From positions 1 through 8,259 of the forward strand of contig CAZEJK010000227.1 of assembly GCA_964512045.1 (NCBI GenBank): a stretch of DNA of 8,259 bases, written 5' to 3'. The position numbers and the translations under genes are program-made. The stretch comes from CAZEJK01 sp964512045. Lineage in GTDB: Bacteria; Acidobacteriota; Thermoanaerobaculia; Thermoanaerobaculales; Sulfomarinibacteraceae. Positions 1-7,144 of the stretch are shown here, in pieces (position 1 is the first letter of the stretch; each line of letters starts with the position of its first letter). The notes beneath the pieces are model-generated. The model was not told the DNA's origin and did not search any database. It was given only the letters and a program-made list of their open reading frames with translations.

Positions 1-975
1 GATATCGCCGAGAAGCGGCTGCCTCAGGACGGCCGCATCAAGCTGAAGATGAAGATCACGGGCAAGGTCAAGGAGCTCGACTTCCGCGTCTCGGTCCTGC
101 CGACGCTGCACGGCGAGAAGATCGTCCTGCGGCTGCTCGACAAGGACAACCTGATGCTGGACATGACCAAGCTCGGGTTCGAGAAGGCGCCGTTGAAGAT
201 CTTCGAGGAGGCGATCTTCAAGCCGTGGGGGATGGTCCTGGTCACCGGTCCCACCGGCTCCGGCAAGACCAACACGCTGTACTCGGCGCTGTCGCGCGTG
301 AACACGCCCGAAACGAACATCATGACCGCCGAGGATCCGGTGGAGTTCCAGCTCCCCGGGATCAACCAGGTCCAGATGAAGGAGGCGATCGGCCTCAACT
401 TCGCGGCAGCCTTGCGCTCGTTCCTCCGTCAGGACCCGAACGTCGTGCTGGTGGGCGAGATCCGGGACTTCGAGACGGCGGAGATCGCGATCAAGGCGGC
501 GCTGACAGGCCACATGGTGCTGTCGACGCTGCACACCAACGACGCACCTTCGACCATCAACCGTCTGATGAACATGGGGATCGAGCCGTTCCTGGTGGCC
601 ACCTCGGTGCAGGTGATCGTCGCCCAGCGGCTGATCCGCCGGGTCTGCGCCAAGTGCAAGGAGCCCGACGACGTGCCGCTCCAGGCGCTGCTCAACGTCG
701 GGTTCAGCGAGGAAGAGGCGACCGAGGTGACGGTGTACCGCGGCCGCGGCTGCGAGGTGTGCAACCAGACGGGGCTCAAAGGCCGCGTCGGGCTATTTGA
801 AGTGATGCCCGCCACAGACGATATTCGCGAGATGATCTTATCTGGTGCGACGTCCCTGGAGCTGCGGCGGAAGGCCGTGGAAGAGGGCATGGTCACCCTC
901 CGGTACTCGGGGCTGGAGAAGATCAAGCAGGGCGTCACGACGATCGAGGAGGTCGTACGCGAAACGGTCCTGTAG
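1..975 (+). CDS. pilB: Type IV pilus extension ATPase PilB (GspE/PulE family), 3' part only
   Basis: This hexameric cytoplasmic ATPase powers pilin assembly at the inner-membrane platform. The frame is open from base 1, so the gene is cut at its 5' end. The 324 visible codons are roughly the C-terminal 55-60% of a usual protein of about 560-570 residues. The methionine codon at 49 is internal, because the residues before it (DIAEKRLPQDGRIKLK) already match the conserved PilB core. Visible motifs are Walker A GPTGSGKT (247-270), the Asp box around TAEDPVEF, Walker B VVLVGE with the catalytic Glu at 457-459, and the His box GHMVLSTLHTND. Two CxxC pairs (Cys codons at 646, 655, 751 and 760) form the tetracysteine zinc site that PilB has and PilT lacks. 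The stop is TAG at 973-975. pilT follows after 77 bases. The PilB call is firm; a GspE-type secretion ATPase is the alternative, disfavoured by the pil neighbours. Confidence 0.96.
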   Translation, partial: DIAEKRLPQDGRIKLKMKITGKVKELDFRVSVLPTLHGEKIVLRLLDKDNLMLDMTKLGFEKAPLKIFEEAIFKPWGMVLVTGPTGSGKTNTLYSALSRVNTPETNIMTAEDPVEFQLPGINQVQMKEAIGLNFAAALRSFLRQDPNVVLVGEIRDFETAEIAIKAALTGHMVLSTLHTNDAPSTINRLMNMGIEPFLVATSVQVIVAQRLIRRVCAKCKEPDDVPLQALLNVGFSEEEATEVTVYRGRGCEVCNQTGLKGRVGLFEVMPATDDIREMILSGATSLELRRKAVEEGMVTLRYSGLEKIKQGVTTIEEVVRETVL

Positions 976-991
976 GCGTGGGCTTTGCGAT

Positions 992-1028
992 CTGTCGACC
1001 CGGACGTGCCAATCGTCGGCACTGACAG
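992..1028 (+). other. Stem-loop in the pilB-pilT gap
   Basis: GTGCC (1006-1010) and GGCAC (1018-1022) can pair around a 7-base loop. The flanking CTGTC (992-996) and GACAG (1024-1028) can form an outer stem separated by an uneven internal loop. There is no T-run after it and the genes are co-oriented, so it is not a convincing terminator. It could affect processing or the relative expression of pilB and pilT mRNA, or be chance in GC-rich DNA. Confidence 0.3.
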
Positions 1029-1040
1029 GTCGGTGGCAGT

Positions 1041-1049
1041 GAAGGAGAG
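1041..1049 (+). promoter_or_regulatory. Ribosome binding site of pilT
   Basis: GAAGGAGAG precedes the ATG at 1053 by a few bases. The AGGAG core (1043-1047) is 5 bases from the start codon. This is a strong, well-spaced Shine-Dalgarno sequence that fixes the pilT start. Confidence 0.8.
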
Positions 1050-1052
1050 TGC

Positions 1053-2180
1053 ATGGCTGTCAGCTTGCATCAGCTGCTCAAAACGATGGTGGAGCAAGGG
1101 GGGACCGACCTCCACGTCACCACCAACTCGCCACCGGTCATCCGTCTGCACGGTCTGCTCCAACCGCTCAACCTCCCGCCCCTCAACGCCGTCGAGACCA
1201 AGAAGCTCGCGTACTCGATTCTGACCGATGCACAGAAGCACCGGTTCGAGGAGACCCTCGAGCTGGACCTCTCATTCGGCGTCAAGGGGCTCGCCCGGTT
1301 CCGCGCGAACGTGTTCATGCAGCGCGGCGCGGTTGCCGCGGCGTTTCGCCGAATCCCCTACGAGATCCTCGGGTTCAAGGAGCTGGGGCTTCCACCGGTC
1401 GTGGAGAGCCTGTGCGACAAGCCACGGGGGCTGATCCTGGTCACCGGGCCGACCGGCTCCGGCAAGTCGACCAGCCTCGCCGCCATGATCGACAAGGTCA
1501 ACCGCGAGAAGCCGGTGCACATCCTCACCATCGAGGATCCGGTCGAGTACCTGCACACGCACCGCACCGCGATCATCAACCAGCGCGAGCTCCACGGTGA
1601 CACCCACTCGTTCCCGAACGCGCTCCGCTCCGTGCTGCGCCAGGATCCTGATGTGGTCTTGGTCGGTGAGATGCGCGATCTGGAGACGATCGAGTCCGCT
1701 CTCCGCATCGCCGAGACGGGTCACCTGACGTTTGCCACCCTGCATACCAACTCGGCGCCACAGACGATCAACCGGATCGTCGACGTGTTTCCCGAGCATC
1801 AGCAGTCCCAGATCCGCGCCCAGCTGAGCTTCGTCTTGGAAGGAATCATGTGTCAGTCGCTCCTGCCCAGAGCCAACGGCAAGGGCCGAGTGCTGGCCGT
1901 CGAGATCCTCGTCCCCAACTCTGCGATCCGGAACCTGATCCGTGAAGACAAGATCCACCAGATCTACTCGGCCATGCAGGCCGGTCAGACCCGGCACGGG
2001 ATGCAGACCTTTAACCAGTCGCTGGCAACTCTGTACCAGCGCCGCCTGATCACCCTGCAGCTCGCGCTGGCCCACAGCTCACGGCCGGATGAGCTGCAGG
2101 ACCTGATCAACCGGGGCGTGGGCACGATCGACCCGCGCGCGGCTGCCGTCTCCGATGACAGCCGGAAGAAGAGGAGCTGA
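1053..2180 (+). CDS. pilT: Type IV pilus retraction ATPase PilT
   Basis: This cytoplasmic hexameric ATPase disassembles pilin at the pilus base and powers retraction, the basis of twitching motility and DNA uptake. The 375-residue protein is full length, slightly longer than the usual 345-370 because of a polar tail ending KKRS. The N-terminal PAS-like domain starts in typical fashion (SLHQLLKTMVEQGGTDLHVT). Walker A GPTGSGKS is at residues 132-139 with Lys138, the Asp box TIEDPVEY near 159-166, Walker B VVLVGE ends in catalytic Glu206, and the His box GHLTFATLHTN begins at 223. The AIRNLIREDK segment (291-300) is the PilT-specific retraction motif and separates it from PilB. It lacks the tetracysteine site. 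A strong Shine-Dalgarno sequence sets the start, and the TGA stop lies 2 bases before pilC, so the two are cotranscribed. A PilU-like paralogue is less likely given the AIRNLIRE motif. Confidence 0.97.
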   Translation: MAVSLHQLLKTMVEQGGTDLHVTTNSPPVIRLHGLLQPLNLPPLNAVETKKLAYSILTDAQKHRFEETLELDLSFGVKGLARFRANVFMQRGAVAAAFRRIPYEILGFKELGLPPVVESLCDKPRGLILVTGPTGSGKSTSLAAMIDKVNREKPVHILTIEDPVEYLHTHRTAIINQRELHGDTHSFPNALRSVLRQDPDVVLVGEMRDLETIESALRIAETGHLTFATLHTNSAPQTINRIVDVFPEHQQSQIRAQLSFVLEGIMCQSLLPRANGKGRVLAVEILVPNSAIRNLIREDKIHQIYSAMQAGQTRHGMQTFNQSLATLYQRRLITLQLALAHSSRPDELQDLINRGVGTIDPRAAAVSDDSRKKRS

Positions 2181-2182
2181 TC

Positions 2183-3385
2183 ATGCCGACCTACGAGTGG
2201 AAGGGACGCGACCGGAACGGCGCCGCGCAGTCCGGGGTCCTGATCGCGGACAGCAAGGACGCCGTCACCGCAGCACTCCGTCGACAGGCGATCGTCGTCA
2301 CAGCCGTCAAGGAGAAGGGCAAGGAGATCGCCCTGCCGCGGCTCGGCGGAGGCGTCAACGCCAAGTCGATCGCGATCTTCACCCGACAGTTCTCCGTGAT
2401 GATCGATGCCGGGCTGCCGCTCGTCCAGTGCCTCGATATTCTCGGCCAGCAGCAAGAGAACAAGGCGTTCCAGAAGATCATCCTGCAGACCCGCCAGGAC
2501 GTGGAGGCGGGCTCCTCGCTGGCGGAGGCGATGCGCAAGCACCCGCAGGCGTTCGACGACCTGTACGTCAACATGGTGGCAGCCGGCGAGGCAGGCGGTA
2601 TCCTCGACACCATCTTGCAGCGTCTTTCCAACTACATCGAGAAGAACGTCAAGCTGCAGACCCAGGTGAAGTCCGCGATGATCTATCCGGTGGCGGTGAT
2701 CACGATCGCCGTGGTGGTCATCTACATCATTCTGTGGAAGGTCATCCCCGTGTTCGCCTCGCTGTTCATCAGCCTTGGAGCGCAGCTGCCGTTCCTCACA
2801 CGGGTGATCGTTGCAGCCTCCAGGTTCGTCGGCCGCTTCTGGTGGCTGATCTTCCTCCTCCTGTTCGGGGCGATCTTCGCTCTGCGCCAGTACTACCAGA
2901 CGCCTCAAGGGCGCTACAACCTCGACAAGCTCCTGCTCAAGGCTCCGATCCTGGGCCAGATCCTGCGCAAGATCGGCGTCGCCCGGTTCTGCAGGACCCT
3001 CGGAACACTCCTCGCATCCGGCGTCCCGGTGCTGGAGGCGCTCGACATCACTGCCAGGACTGCAGGCAACGCGGTCCTCGAGGAGGCGATCCTGACCGTC
3101 CGCAAGGAGGTGGAGGAGGGCAAGAACCTCGCAGATCCGCTGGCCAAGACCGAGGAGTTCCCGCCAATGGTCTGCCAGATGATCGGCGTCGGCGAGCAAA
3201 CTGGCGCCATGGACACCATGCTCTCCAAGATTGCCGACTTCTACGAGGACGAGGTGGACGCCGCCGTCGACGGCATGATGAAGCTCATCGAGCCCGTCAT
3301 GATCGCGTTCCTCGGCGGCGTTATCGGGACAATCGTGGTCGCCATGTACCTCCCGATGTTCCAGCTGATCTCGAAGATCGGTTGA
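2183..3385 (+). CDS. pilC: Type IV pilus inner-membrane platform protein PilC (GspF/T2SSF family)
   Basis: This is the inner-membrane platform on which PilB and PilT act to extrude or withdraw pilin. The 400-residue length is typical. The N-terminus (MPTYEWKGRDRNG) is the usual cytoplasmic lead. Two T2SSF repeats follow: about residues 68-191, containing the FTRQFSVMIDAGLPL motif, and about 269-392, containing its counterpart FCRTLGTLLASGVPVLEAL. GEAGG (135-139) and GEQTG (337-341) occupy equivalent places in the two repeats. Predicted membrane helices lie near 168-193, 219-236 and 371-392. The ATG is preceded by GAGGAG (2171-2176), which sits over the end of pilT, and the intergenic gap is 2 bases, so pilT and pilC form one transcript. 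A GspF of a type II secretion system is the alternative, but the pilB/pilT/pilSR context argues against it. Confidence 0.96.
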   Translation: MPTYEWKGRDRNGAAQSGVLIADSKDAVTAALRRQAIVVTAVKEKGKEIALPRLGGGVNAKSIAIFTRQFSVMIDAGLPLVQCLDILGQQQENKAFQKIILQTRQDVEAGSSLAEAMRKHPQAFDDLYVNMVAAGEAGGILDTILQRLSNYIEKNVKLQTQVKSAMIYPVAVITIAVVVIYIILWKVIPVFASLFISLGAQLPFLTRVIVAASRFVGRFWWLIFLLLFGAIFALRQYYQTPQGRYNLDKLLLKAPILGQILRKIGVARFCRTLGTLLASGVPVLEALDITARTAGNAVLEEAILTVRKEVEEGKNLADPLAKTEEFPPMVCQMIGVGEQTGAMDTMLSKIADFYEDEVDAAVDGMMKLIEPVMIAFLGGVIGTIVVAMYLPMFQLISKIG

Positions 3386-3417
3386 ACCAGTACGGTCGAG
3401 CCGATCTGTTCGCACGG

Positions 3418-3441
3418 GACCGTCGTCGCGCGACGACGGTC
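3418..3441. promoter_or_regulatory. Perfect 24-bp palindrome between pilC and pilS
   Basis: The left half GACCGTCGTCGC (3418-3429) is followed immediately by its exact reverse complement (3430-3441). As DNA it is an uninterrupted dyad suited to a dimeric regulator. As RNA it would give a 10-bp stem with a CGCG loop ending 8 bases before the GTG start of pilS, where a ribosome binding site would normally lie. No T-run follows, so a classical terminator is unlikely. It fills over a third of the 64-base gap. Its function is unknown: operator, attenuator, mRNA processing site or translational brake are all possible. Confidence 0.6.
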
Positions 3442-3449
3442 AGGCTCCG

Positions 3450-5102
3450 GTGAGCTTTCGAGTGAATGACCGGTCTGACGAGGGCTCCAACTCCCCAACC
3501 CCGGGATCGATCCGGTGGCTGATCACGCTGCGCCTGGTGGTGATCACAACCCTCCTGGTAGGGGCGCTGATCATCCAGGTCACCATGCGCAAGATCCTCC
3601 CGCTCAGCGGTCTGTACGCCCTGAGCCTTGCCACCTACCTGCTCTCGCTCGGCTACCTGGTCCTCCACCAGCTCCGGGTCCACACCAAGGTGCAGGCAAG
3701 CCTCCAGCTCGTCGGAGATATCGGCATCATCACCGGCTTCATCTACGTCACCGGTGGGGTCCACTCTCCGTTCTCCTTTCTCTACCTGGTGGTTGTGGCA
3801 GCGGCCGCCGTCCTCATCCGAGGCGGAGGGCTGATCTTCGCCGGTCTGTCCGCTGTGGCGTACGGCGTACTGATCGACCTCATGGCGTTCCAGCTGATCC
3901 CCATGCCGTCCGGCGTTGAGGCGCCCGACCTGCCGTTCTCGCGGCTCCTGTATCAGCTCCTGATCAACGTGATCGGCTTCGCATTGGTGGCCGTGCTCGT
4001 ATCGTACCTGTCGGAGTCGCTGCGCACGGCCCACTCGCGGTTGAGCGAGGAGCAGGCTCGCTCTGCGCAGATGACGGCGCTGGCACACCACGTCGTGCAG
4101 AGCGTCGGCTCCGGAATCCTCGCCCTCGACACCGACGGTCGCGTGCTGCAGATCAACCCCGCAGGCGTGCATATTCTCGGTCTCGACGATCCGCAGCAGG
4201 CACTCGGCAAGCCGGTCAGCGATGTGCTACCCCTCGCCGTGCAGCACTGGGGGCCGGTCCTCTCGAGGAGCAAGTACCACGGTCCGCTGCGCATCGAGGC
4301 GTTGATCGAACCCGATCGCCGGGTCGGCGTCTCCGTCGGCGTGCTCACCGACGACTCGCGACAGCGGGTGGGCTTCGTCGTGAACTTCCAGGACATCTCC
4401 CAGGTTCAGCTCGAGATGCAGCGCAAGGCGCTGCACGACAGGATGGTCTCTCTCGGAGAGATGGCGGCGCGTATGGCGCACGAGATCCGCAACCCTCTCG
4501 CATCGATCTCTGGCTCCGCGCAGATGCTCAGCGCCTCCGGCTCGACGGACACCAGCACCCGTCGGCTCCTGGGGATCGTGGTCGAGGAGTCGCAGCGGCT
4601 CTCGGCGCTCCTCGAGGGCTTTCTGAACTACACCCGGCCACGAACCGGCCGGAAGAGCCCGTGCGACATCACAACGCATCTGATCGACTGCATCGAGCTC
4701 CTGCGCAGCTCCGACGAGGTCCACGACGAGCACGACGTCATCATCGACGCTCCGGAAGAGCTGACGGTTGCAGCCGACCCCGATCTGCTGCGACAGGTGT
4801 TCTGGAACCTCACACGCAACGCTCTCCAAGCCATGCCCGACGGTGGTACGCTACGCATCCGCGTCGAGCGGACCGAGGATACGGTCGTGATGCAGTGGAT
4901 CGACACCGGTATCGGAATGGAGCCCGAGATGACGGGACGGGTCTTCGAACCGTTCGTCACAACTCGAAACACCGGCAGCGGGCTGGGGTTAGCGATCGTC
5001 TACTCCGCCGTGATGGAGCACCACGGCACGGTCGAGATCGACAGCTCCGCGGGTCAGGGCACGACGGTCACTGTCGAGCTCCCCATCGAGCCTGAGCCAT
5101 GA
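3450..5102 (+). CDS. pilS: Sensor histidine kinase PilS (membrane-bound, PAS domain)
   Basis: This membrane kinase pairs with PilR and, in the known system, senses pilin level in the inner membrane to control pilin transcription. The 550 residues show about six hydrophobic helices between residues 22 and 187, the usual PilS sensor region. A PAS domain follows (about 210-315, with SGILALDTDGRVLQINPAG), then the dimerisation domain with the phospho-acceptor His344 in HEIRNPLA. The ATPase domain has N-box residues Asn453 and Asn457, G1 box DTGIGM (485-490), the F box around FEPFVTT, and G2 box GSGLGLAI (509-516). The GTG start has no clear Shine-Dalgarno sequence; a second in-frame GTG at 3462 is possible. 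It overlaps pilR by four bases (ATGA). NtrB-like kinases share the catalytic part, but the six-helix sensor and position between pilC and pilR support PilS. Confidence 0.93.
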   Translation: MSFRVNDRSDEGSNSPTPGSIRWLITLRLVVITTLLVGALIIQVTMRKILPLSGLYALSLATYLLSLGYLVLHQLRVHTKVQASLQLVGDIGIITGFIYVTGGVHSPFSFLYLVVVAAAAVLIRGGGLIFAGLSAVAYGVLIDLMAFQLIPMPSGVEAPDLPFSRLLYQLLINVIGFALVAVLVSYLSESLRTAHSRLSEEQARSAQMTALAHHVVQSVGSGILALDTDGRVLQINPAGVHILGLDDPQQALGKPVSDVLPLAVQHWGPVLSRSKYHGPLRIEALIEPDRRVGVSVGVLTDDSRQRVGFVVNFQDISQVQLEMQRKALHDRMVSLGEMAARMAHEIRNPLASISGSAQMLSASGSTDTSTRRLLGIVVEESQRLSALLEGFLNYTRPRTGRKSPCDITTHLIDCIELLRSSDEVHDEHDVIIDAPEELTVAADPDLLRQVFWNLTRNALQAMPDGGTLRIRVERTEDTVVMQWIDTGIGMEPEMTGRVFEPFVTTRNTGSGLGLAIVYSAVMEHHGTVEIDSSAGQGTTVTVELPIEPEP

Positions 5103-6460
5103 GCCAACGCATCCTGGTTGTCGACGACGAGCGCTCGCTCCGCGAGTTTCTCAGCATCCTTCTCGAGGGAGAGGGGTACTCGGTGACCACGGCGGAGAGT
5201 GTCAGCGAGGCCGTCGAGGCGCTACGGACGGCCAGCTTCGATCTGTGCATCTGCGACCTCAAGCTTCCCGACGGCACCGGCCTCGATGTGCTGCAGCGGG
5301 CCCGCTCACTGAGCCTCGACACCCCGTTCATCATCATCACCGCCTACACGACGCCGGAGCATGCCCTCGAGGCACTGCGCGCCGGGGCGGTCGAGTACCT
5401 CTCCAAGCCGTTCGATGTCGAGGACCTGAAGGTCATCTTGCGCAAGGTTCTCACCGCTGAGTCGGCGGACTCGGGCGCTACCAACGTGCCCGAGTTCATC
5501 GGCTCCAGCCCCGCCGTTCGCCGGGTGCTCGAGATGGTGCCACGGATCGCCAAGGCGCCGTCCACCGTTCTGATCACCGGCGAGAGTGGAACCGGCAAGG
5601 AGCTGCTCGCCCGAGCGATCCATCACCACTCGCCCCGAGCAGAGCGACCGTTTCTCACCGTAAACTGCGGCGCCCTCCCCGAGGGGCTGCTCGAGTCCGA
5701 GCTGTTCGGGCACGTTCGCGGGGCCTTCACCGGCGCCGTGCGCGACCATCCCGGCATGATCGTGGAGGCCAACCGGGGCAGCCTGTTCCTCGACGAGGTT
5801 GGAGAGCTGACACTCCCGATGCAGGTGAAGATCCTGCGCGTGCTCCAGGAGCAGCAGGTCCGACCCGTCGGCGGCACTCGCGAGACCTCGATCGACGTCC
5901 GCTTCATCGCCGCCACCAACAAGGACCTCCAGCAGCAGGTACGCGTCGGAGCGTTCCGCGAGGATCTCTACTACCGGTTGAACGTCATCCAGGTCAGTCT
6001 GCCGCCGCTTCGCCGCCGTCGGGAGGACGTGACCGAGCTCGCACGCCACTTCGTGCGCGCGCTGTGCGCGCGGTTCGGGCTGCCCGAGAAACGGCTCACG
6101 GCGGACGCGCTGCGCGTGTTCCAGGCGTACCGGTGGCCGGGCAACGTTCGCGAGCTGGAGAACACGATCGAGCGCATCGTCGCGCTGGAGCCCACCGAGA
6201 TCATCTCCTCCGGCTCGCTACCAGAGCGTTTTCGCGGTGAGTCGACGAGCAACGAGGGGATCGAGCCGATCTCGCTTCCCGACGATGGGATCGACCTCGA
6301 GGAGTACCTCAACGGAGTCCGGCGTTCGCTGCTCCGCCAGGCGCTGCACGCGACCAAAGGGAATCAGCGCCAGGCCGCGCGACTCCTGCGCCTGTCGTAC
6401 CGCGCGTTCCGATACCACGCCGAGAAGCTCGGCCTCAAGGAGGACGACGAGTCGTCATGA
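5099..6460 (+). CDS. pilR: Sigma-54-dependent response regulator PilR (NtrC family)
   Basis: This cytoplasmic activator, when phosphorylated by PilS, remodels sigma-54 RNA polymerase; its classical target is the pilin promoter. The 453 residues are complete. The receiver domain (1-120) has the acidic pair Asp9/Asp10, phospho-acceptor Asp53 (CDLKLPDG), Thr81 and Lys103. The AAA+ domain begins FIGSSPAV (133), with Walker A GESGTGKE (161-168), the sigma-54 contact loop GAFTGA (208-213), Walker B GSLFLDEVGE (227-236), arginine-finger candidates Arg287 and Arg293, and sensor II WPGNVREL (346-353). A Fis-type helix-turn-helix occupies about 405-446 (GNQRQAARLLRLSYRAFRYH). The ATG overlaps the pilS stop and lacks its own strong ribosome binding site, which suggests translational coupling at the kinase-regulator junction. 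NtrC-family relatives are the alternative, but the operon position favours PilR. Confidence 0.94.
   Translation: MSQRILVVDDERSLREFLSILLEGEGYSVTTAESVSEAVEALRTASFDLCICDLKLPDGTGLDVLQRARSLSLDTPFIIITAYTTPEHALEALRAGAVEYLSKPFDVEDLKVILRKVLTAESADSGATNVPEFIGSSPAVRRVLEMVPRIAKAPSTVLITGESGTGKELLARAIHHHSPRAERPFLTVNCGALPEGLLESELFGHVRGAFTGAVRDHPGMIVEANRGSLFLDEVGELTLPMQVKILRVLQEQQVRPVGGTRETSIDVRFIAATNKDLQQQVRVGAFREDLYYRLNVIQVSLPPLRRRREDVTELARHFVRALCARFGLPEKRLTADALRVFQAYRWPGNVRELENTIERIVALEPTEIISSGSLPERFRGESTSNEGIEPISLPDDGIDLEEYLNGVRRSLLRQALHATKGNQRQAARLLRLSYRAFRYHAEKLGLKEDDESS
6437..6443 (+). promoter_or_regulatory. Ribosome binding site for the DUF192 lipoprotein gene
   Basis: AAGGAGG lies inside the last codons of pilR, 13 bases before the ATG at 6457. 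The spacing is long, but nothing comparable precedes the other possible in-frame start at 6514, so it supports the upstream start and coupling to pilR translation. Confidence 0.5.
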
Positions 6461-7029
6461 CCTGCGCCAGCCCCCATCATTCGTCATCGTTCGCACATCG
6501 CACTGCCGGCCCCATGGCACTGAGCAGCGCTGTGCTGGTCGCGGCGCTGCTGTGCGCCGCCGCCTGTAGCAACGGACCACCGCCGCCAACCGGGGCACAG
6601 GCGTCGACCACCGCACCCGAGCCTGCCGCCACACCGCTGCCGCCGCCCACGGCCACATTGCCCAACGGGACGACGATCAAGCTCGAGCTGGCGATCTCCC
6701 CGGACAGACGGAGCACGGGGCTGATGTTCCGCACGTCCCTGGCCGAGGATCGCGGCATGCTGTTCGTCTTCGAGCGCGCGGTCACACAGCCGTTCTGGAT
6801 GAAGAACACGTTCATTCCACTGGACTTCGTCTTTCTCGACGACTCCGGGACGATCACCGAGATCATTCCCGAGGTGCCACCGTGCGAGGCGGATCCGTGC
6901 CCCAACTACAGCCCCAAAGGCCCGTACCGGGCAATGCTCGAGGTCGCTGCCGGCGTCGCTGCCGCGAACGGGCTCGCCGAAGACCAGATACTCGAGTTCA
7001 CGCGGGTGCCCGACTACCCGATCGAGTGA
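6457..7029 (+). CDS. DUF192 family lipoprotein
   Basis: This is a 190-residue exported protein of unknown function. Residues 1-36 look like a lipoprotein signal peptide: Arg16, a hydrophobic stretch around 20-36, then Cys37 after Ala-Ala-Ala, a somewhat weak lipobox. A Pro/Ala/Thr-rich linker (41-65) leads to a single DUF192 domain (about 70-182) with the family signatures STGLMFR, EDRGMLFVF and FWMKNTFIPLDFVFLD. Cys143 and Cys148 (PPCEADPCPNY) fit the two-cysteine pattern seen in many DUF192 proteins and could form a disulfide in the periplasm. The start overlaps the pilR stop (ATGA), so it appears to be the last gene of the unit. An in-frame ATG at 6514 would give a shorter signal peptide without a basic residue and has no ribosome binding site. 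A role in pilus biology is suggested only by position. Confidence 0.9.
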   Translation: MTCASPHHSSSFAHRTAGPMALSSAVLVAALLCAAACSNGPPPPTGAQASTTAPEPAATPLPPPTATLPNGTTIKLELAISPDRRSTGLMFRTSLAEDRGMLFVFERAVTQPFWMKNTFIPLDFVFLDDSGTITEIIPEVPPCEADPCPNYSPKGPYRAMLEVAAGVAAANGLAEDQILEFTRVPDYPIE

Positions 7030-7076
7030 GGCATACGCGTCCGGGTCGGAGACGATAGCAGCACGCCGTAGGAAAG

Positions 7077-7121
7077 ATGCTGAGCGGCTCACGGAGCCGT
7101 ATCTTCGAAAACTCGAAGCAT
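7077..7121. terminator. Paired hairpins in the convergent gap, possible bidirectional terminator
   Basis: Two hairpins lie side by side between the ends of the convergent DUF192 and DUF4388 genes. CGGCTC (7085-7090) pairs with GAGCCG (7094-7099) across three bases. CTTCGA (7103-7108) pairs with TCGAAG (7113-7118) across AAAC. ATGC (7077-7080) and GCAT (7118-7121) could close them into a three-way junction if the last pair of hairpin two opens. Neither side has a real T-run, so the terminator reading rests mainly on location. The rest of the 115-base gap (7030-7144) shows nothing else. Confidence 0.4.
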
Positions 7122-7144
7122 GATCGCCGGGGGCCGGACGCGGA

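Noticed and set aside
995..1012. Minus-strand TTGGCACG resembling the -24 box of a sigma-54 promoter near the end of pilB
   Set aside because: The -12 box lacks the required GC at correct spacing (the sequence there is GGTCG), and the promoter would read antisense into pilB.
247..1470. Near-identical stretches shared by pilB and pilT around Walker A
   Set aside because: They reflect the common ancestry and conserved motifs of the two ATPases, not a recent repeat.
3383..3385. The pilC TGA as a possible selenocysteine codon, given the tRNA-Sec and the palindrome downstream
   Set aside because: PilC proteins end at this point (ISKIG is a normal C-terminus), and the palindrome is about 32 bases downstream, too far and of the wrong form for a bacterial SECIS.
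1985..3415. 476-codon open frame on the minus strand across pilT and pilC
   Set aside because: It lies opposite two well-supported genes, shows no domain, and its Asp/Leu/Gln/Arg/His-rich composition is the usual shadow of GC-rich coding DNA. The other long antisense frames opposite pilS and pilR were rejected for the same reason.
6514..6516. Downstream ATG as the start of the DUF192 lipoprotein
   Set aside because: It lacks a ribosome binding site and gives a signal peptide with no basic residue. The upstream ATG has AAGGAGG and the ATGA overlap, although the shorter form cannot be fully excluded.
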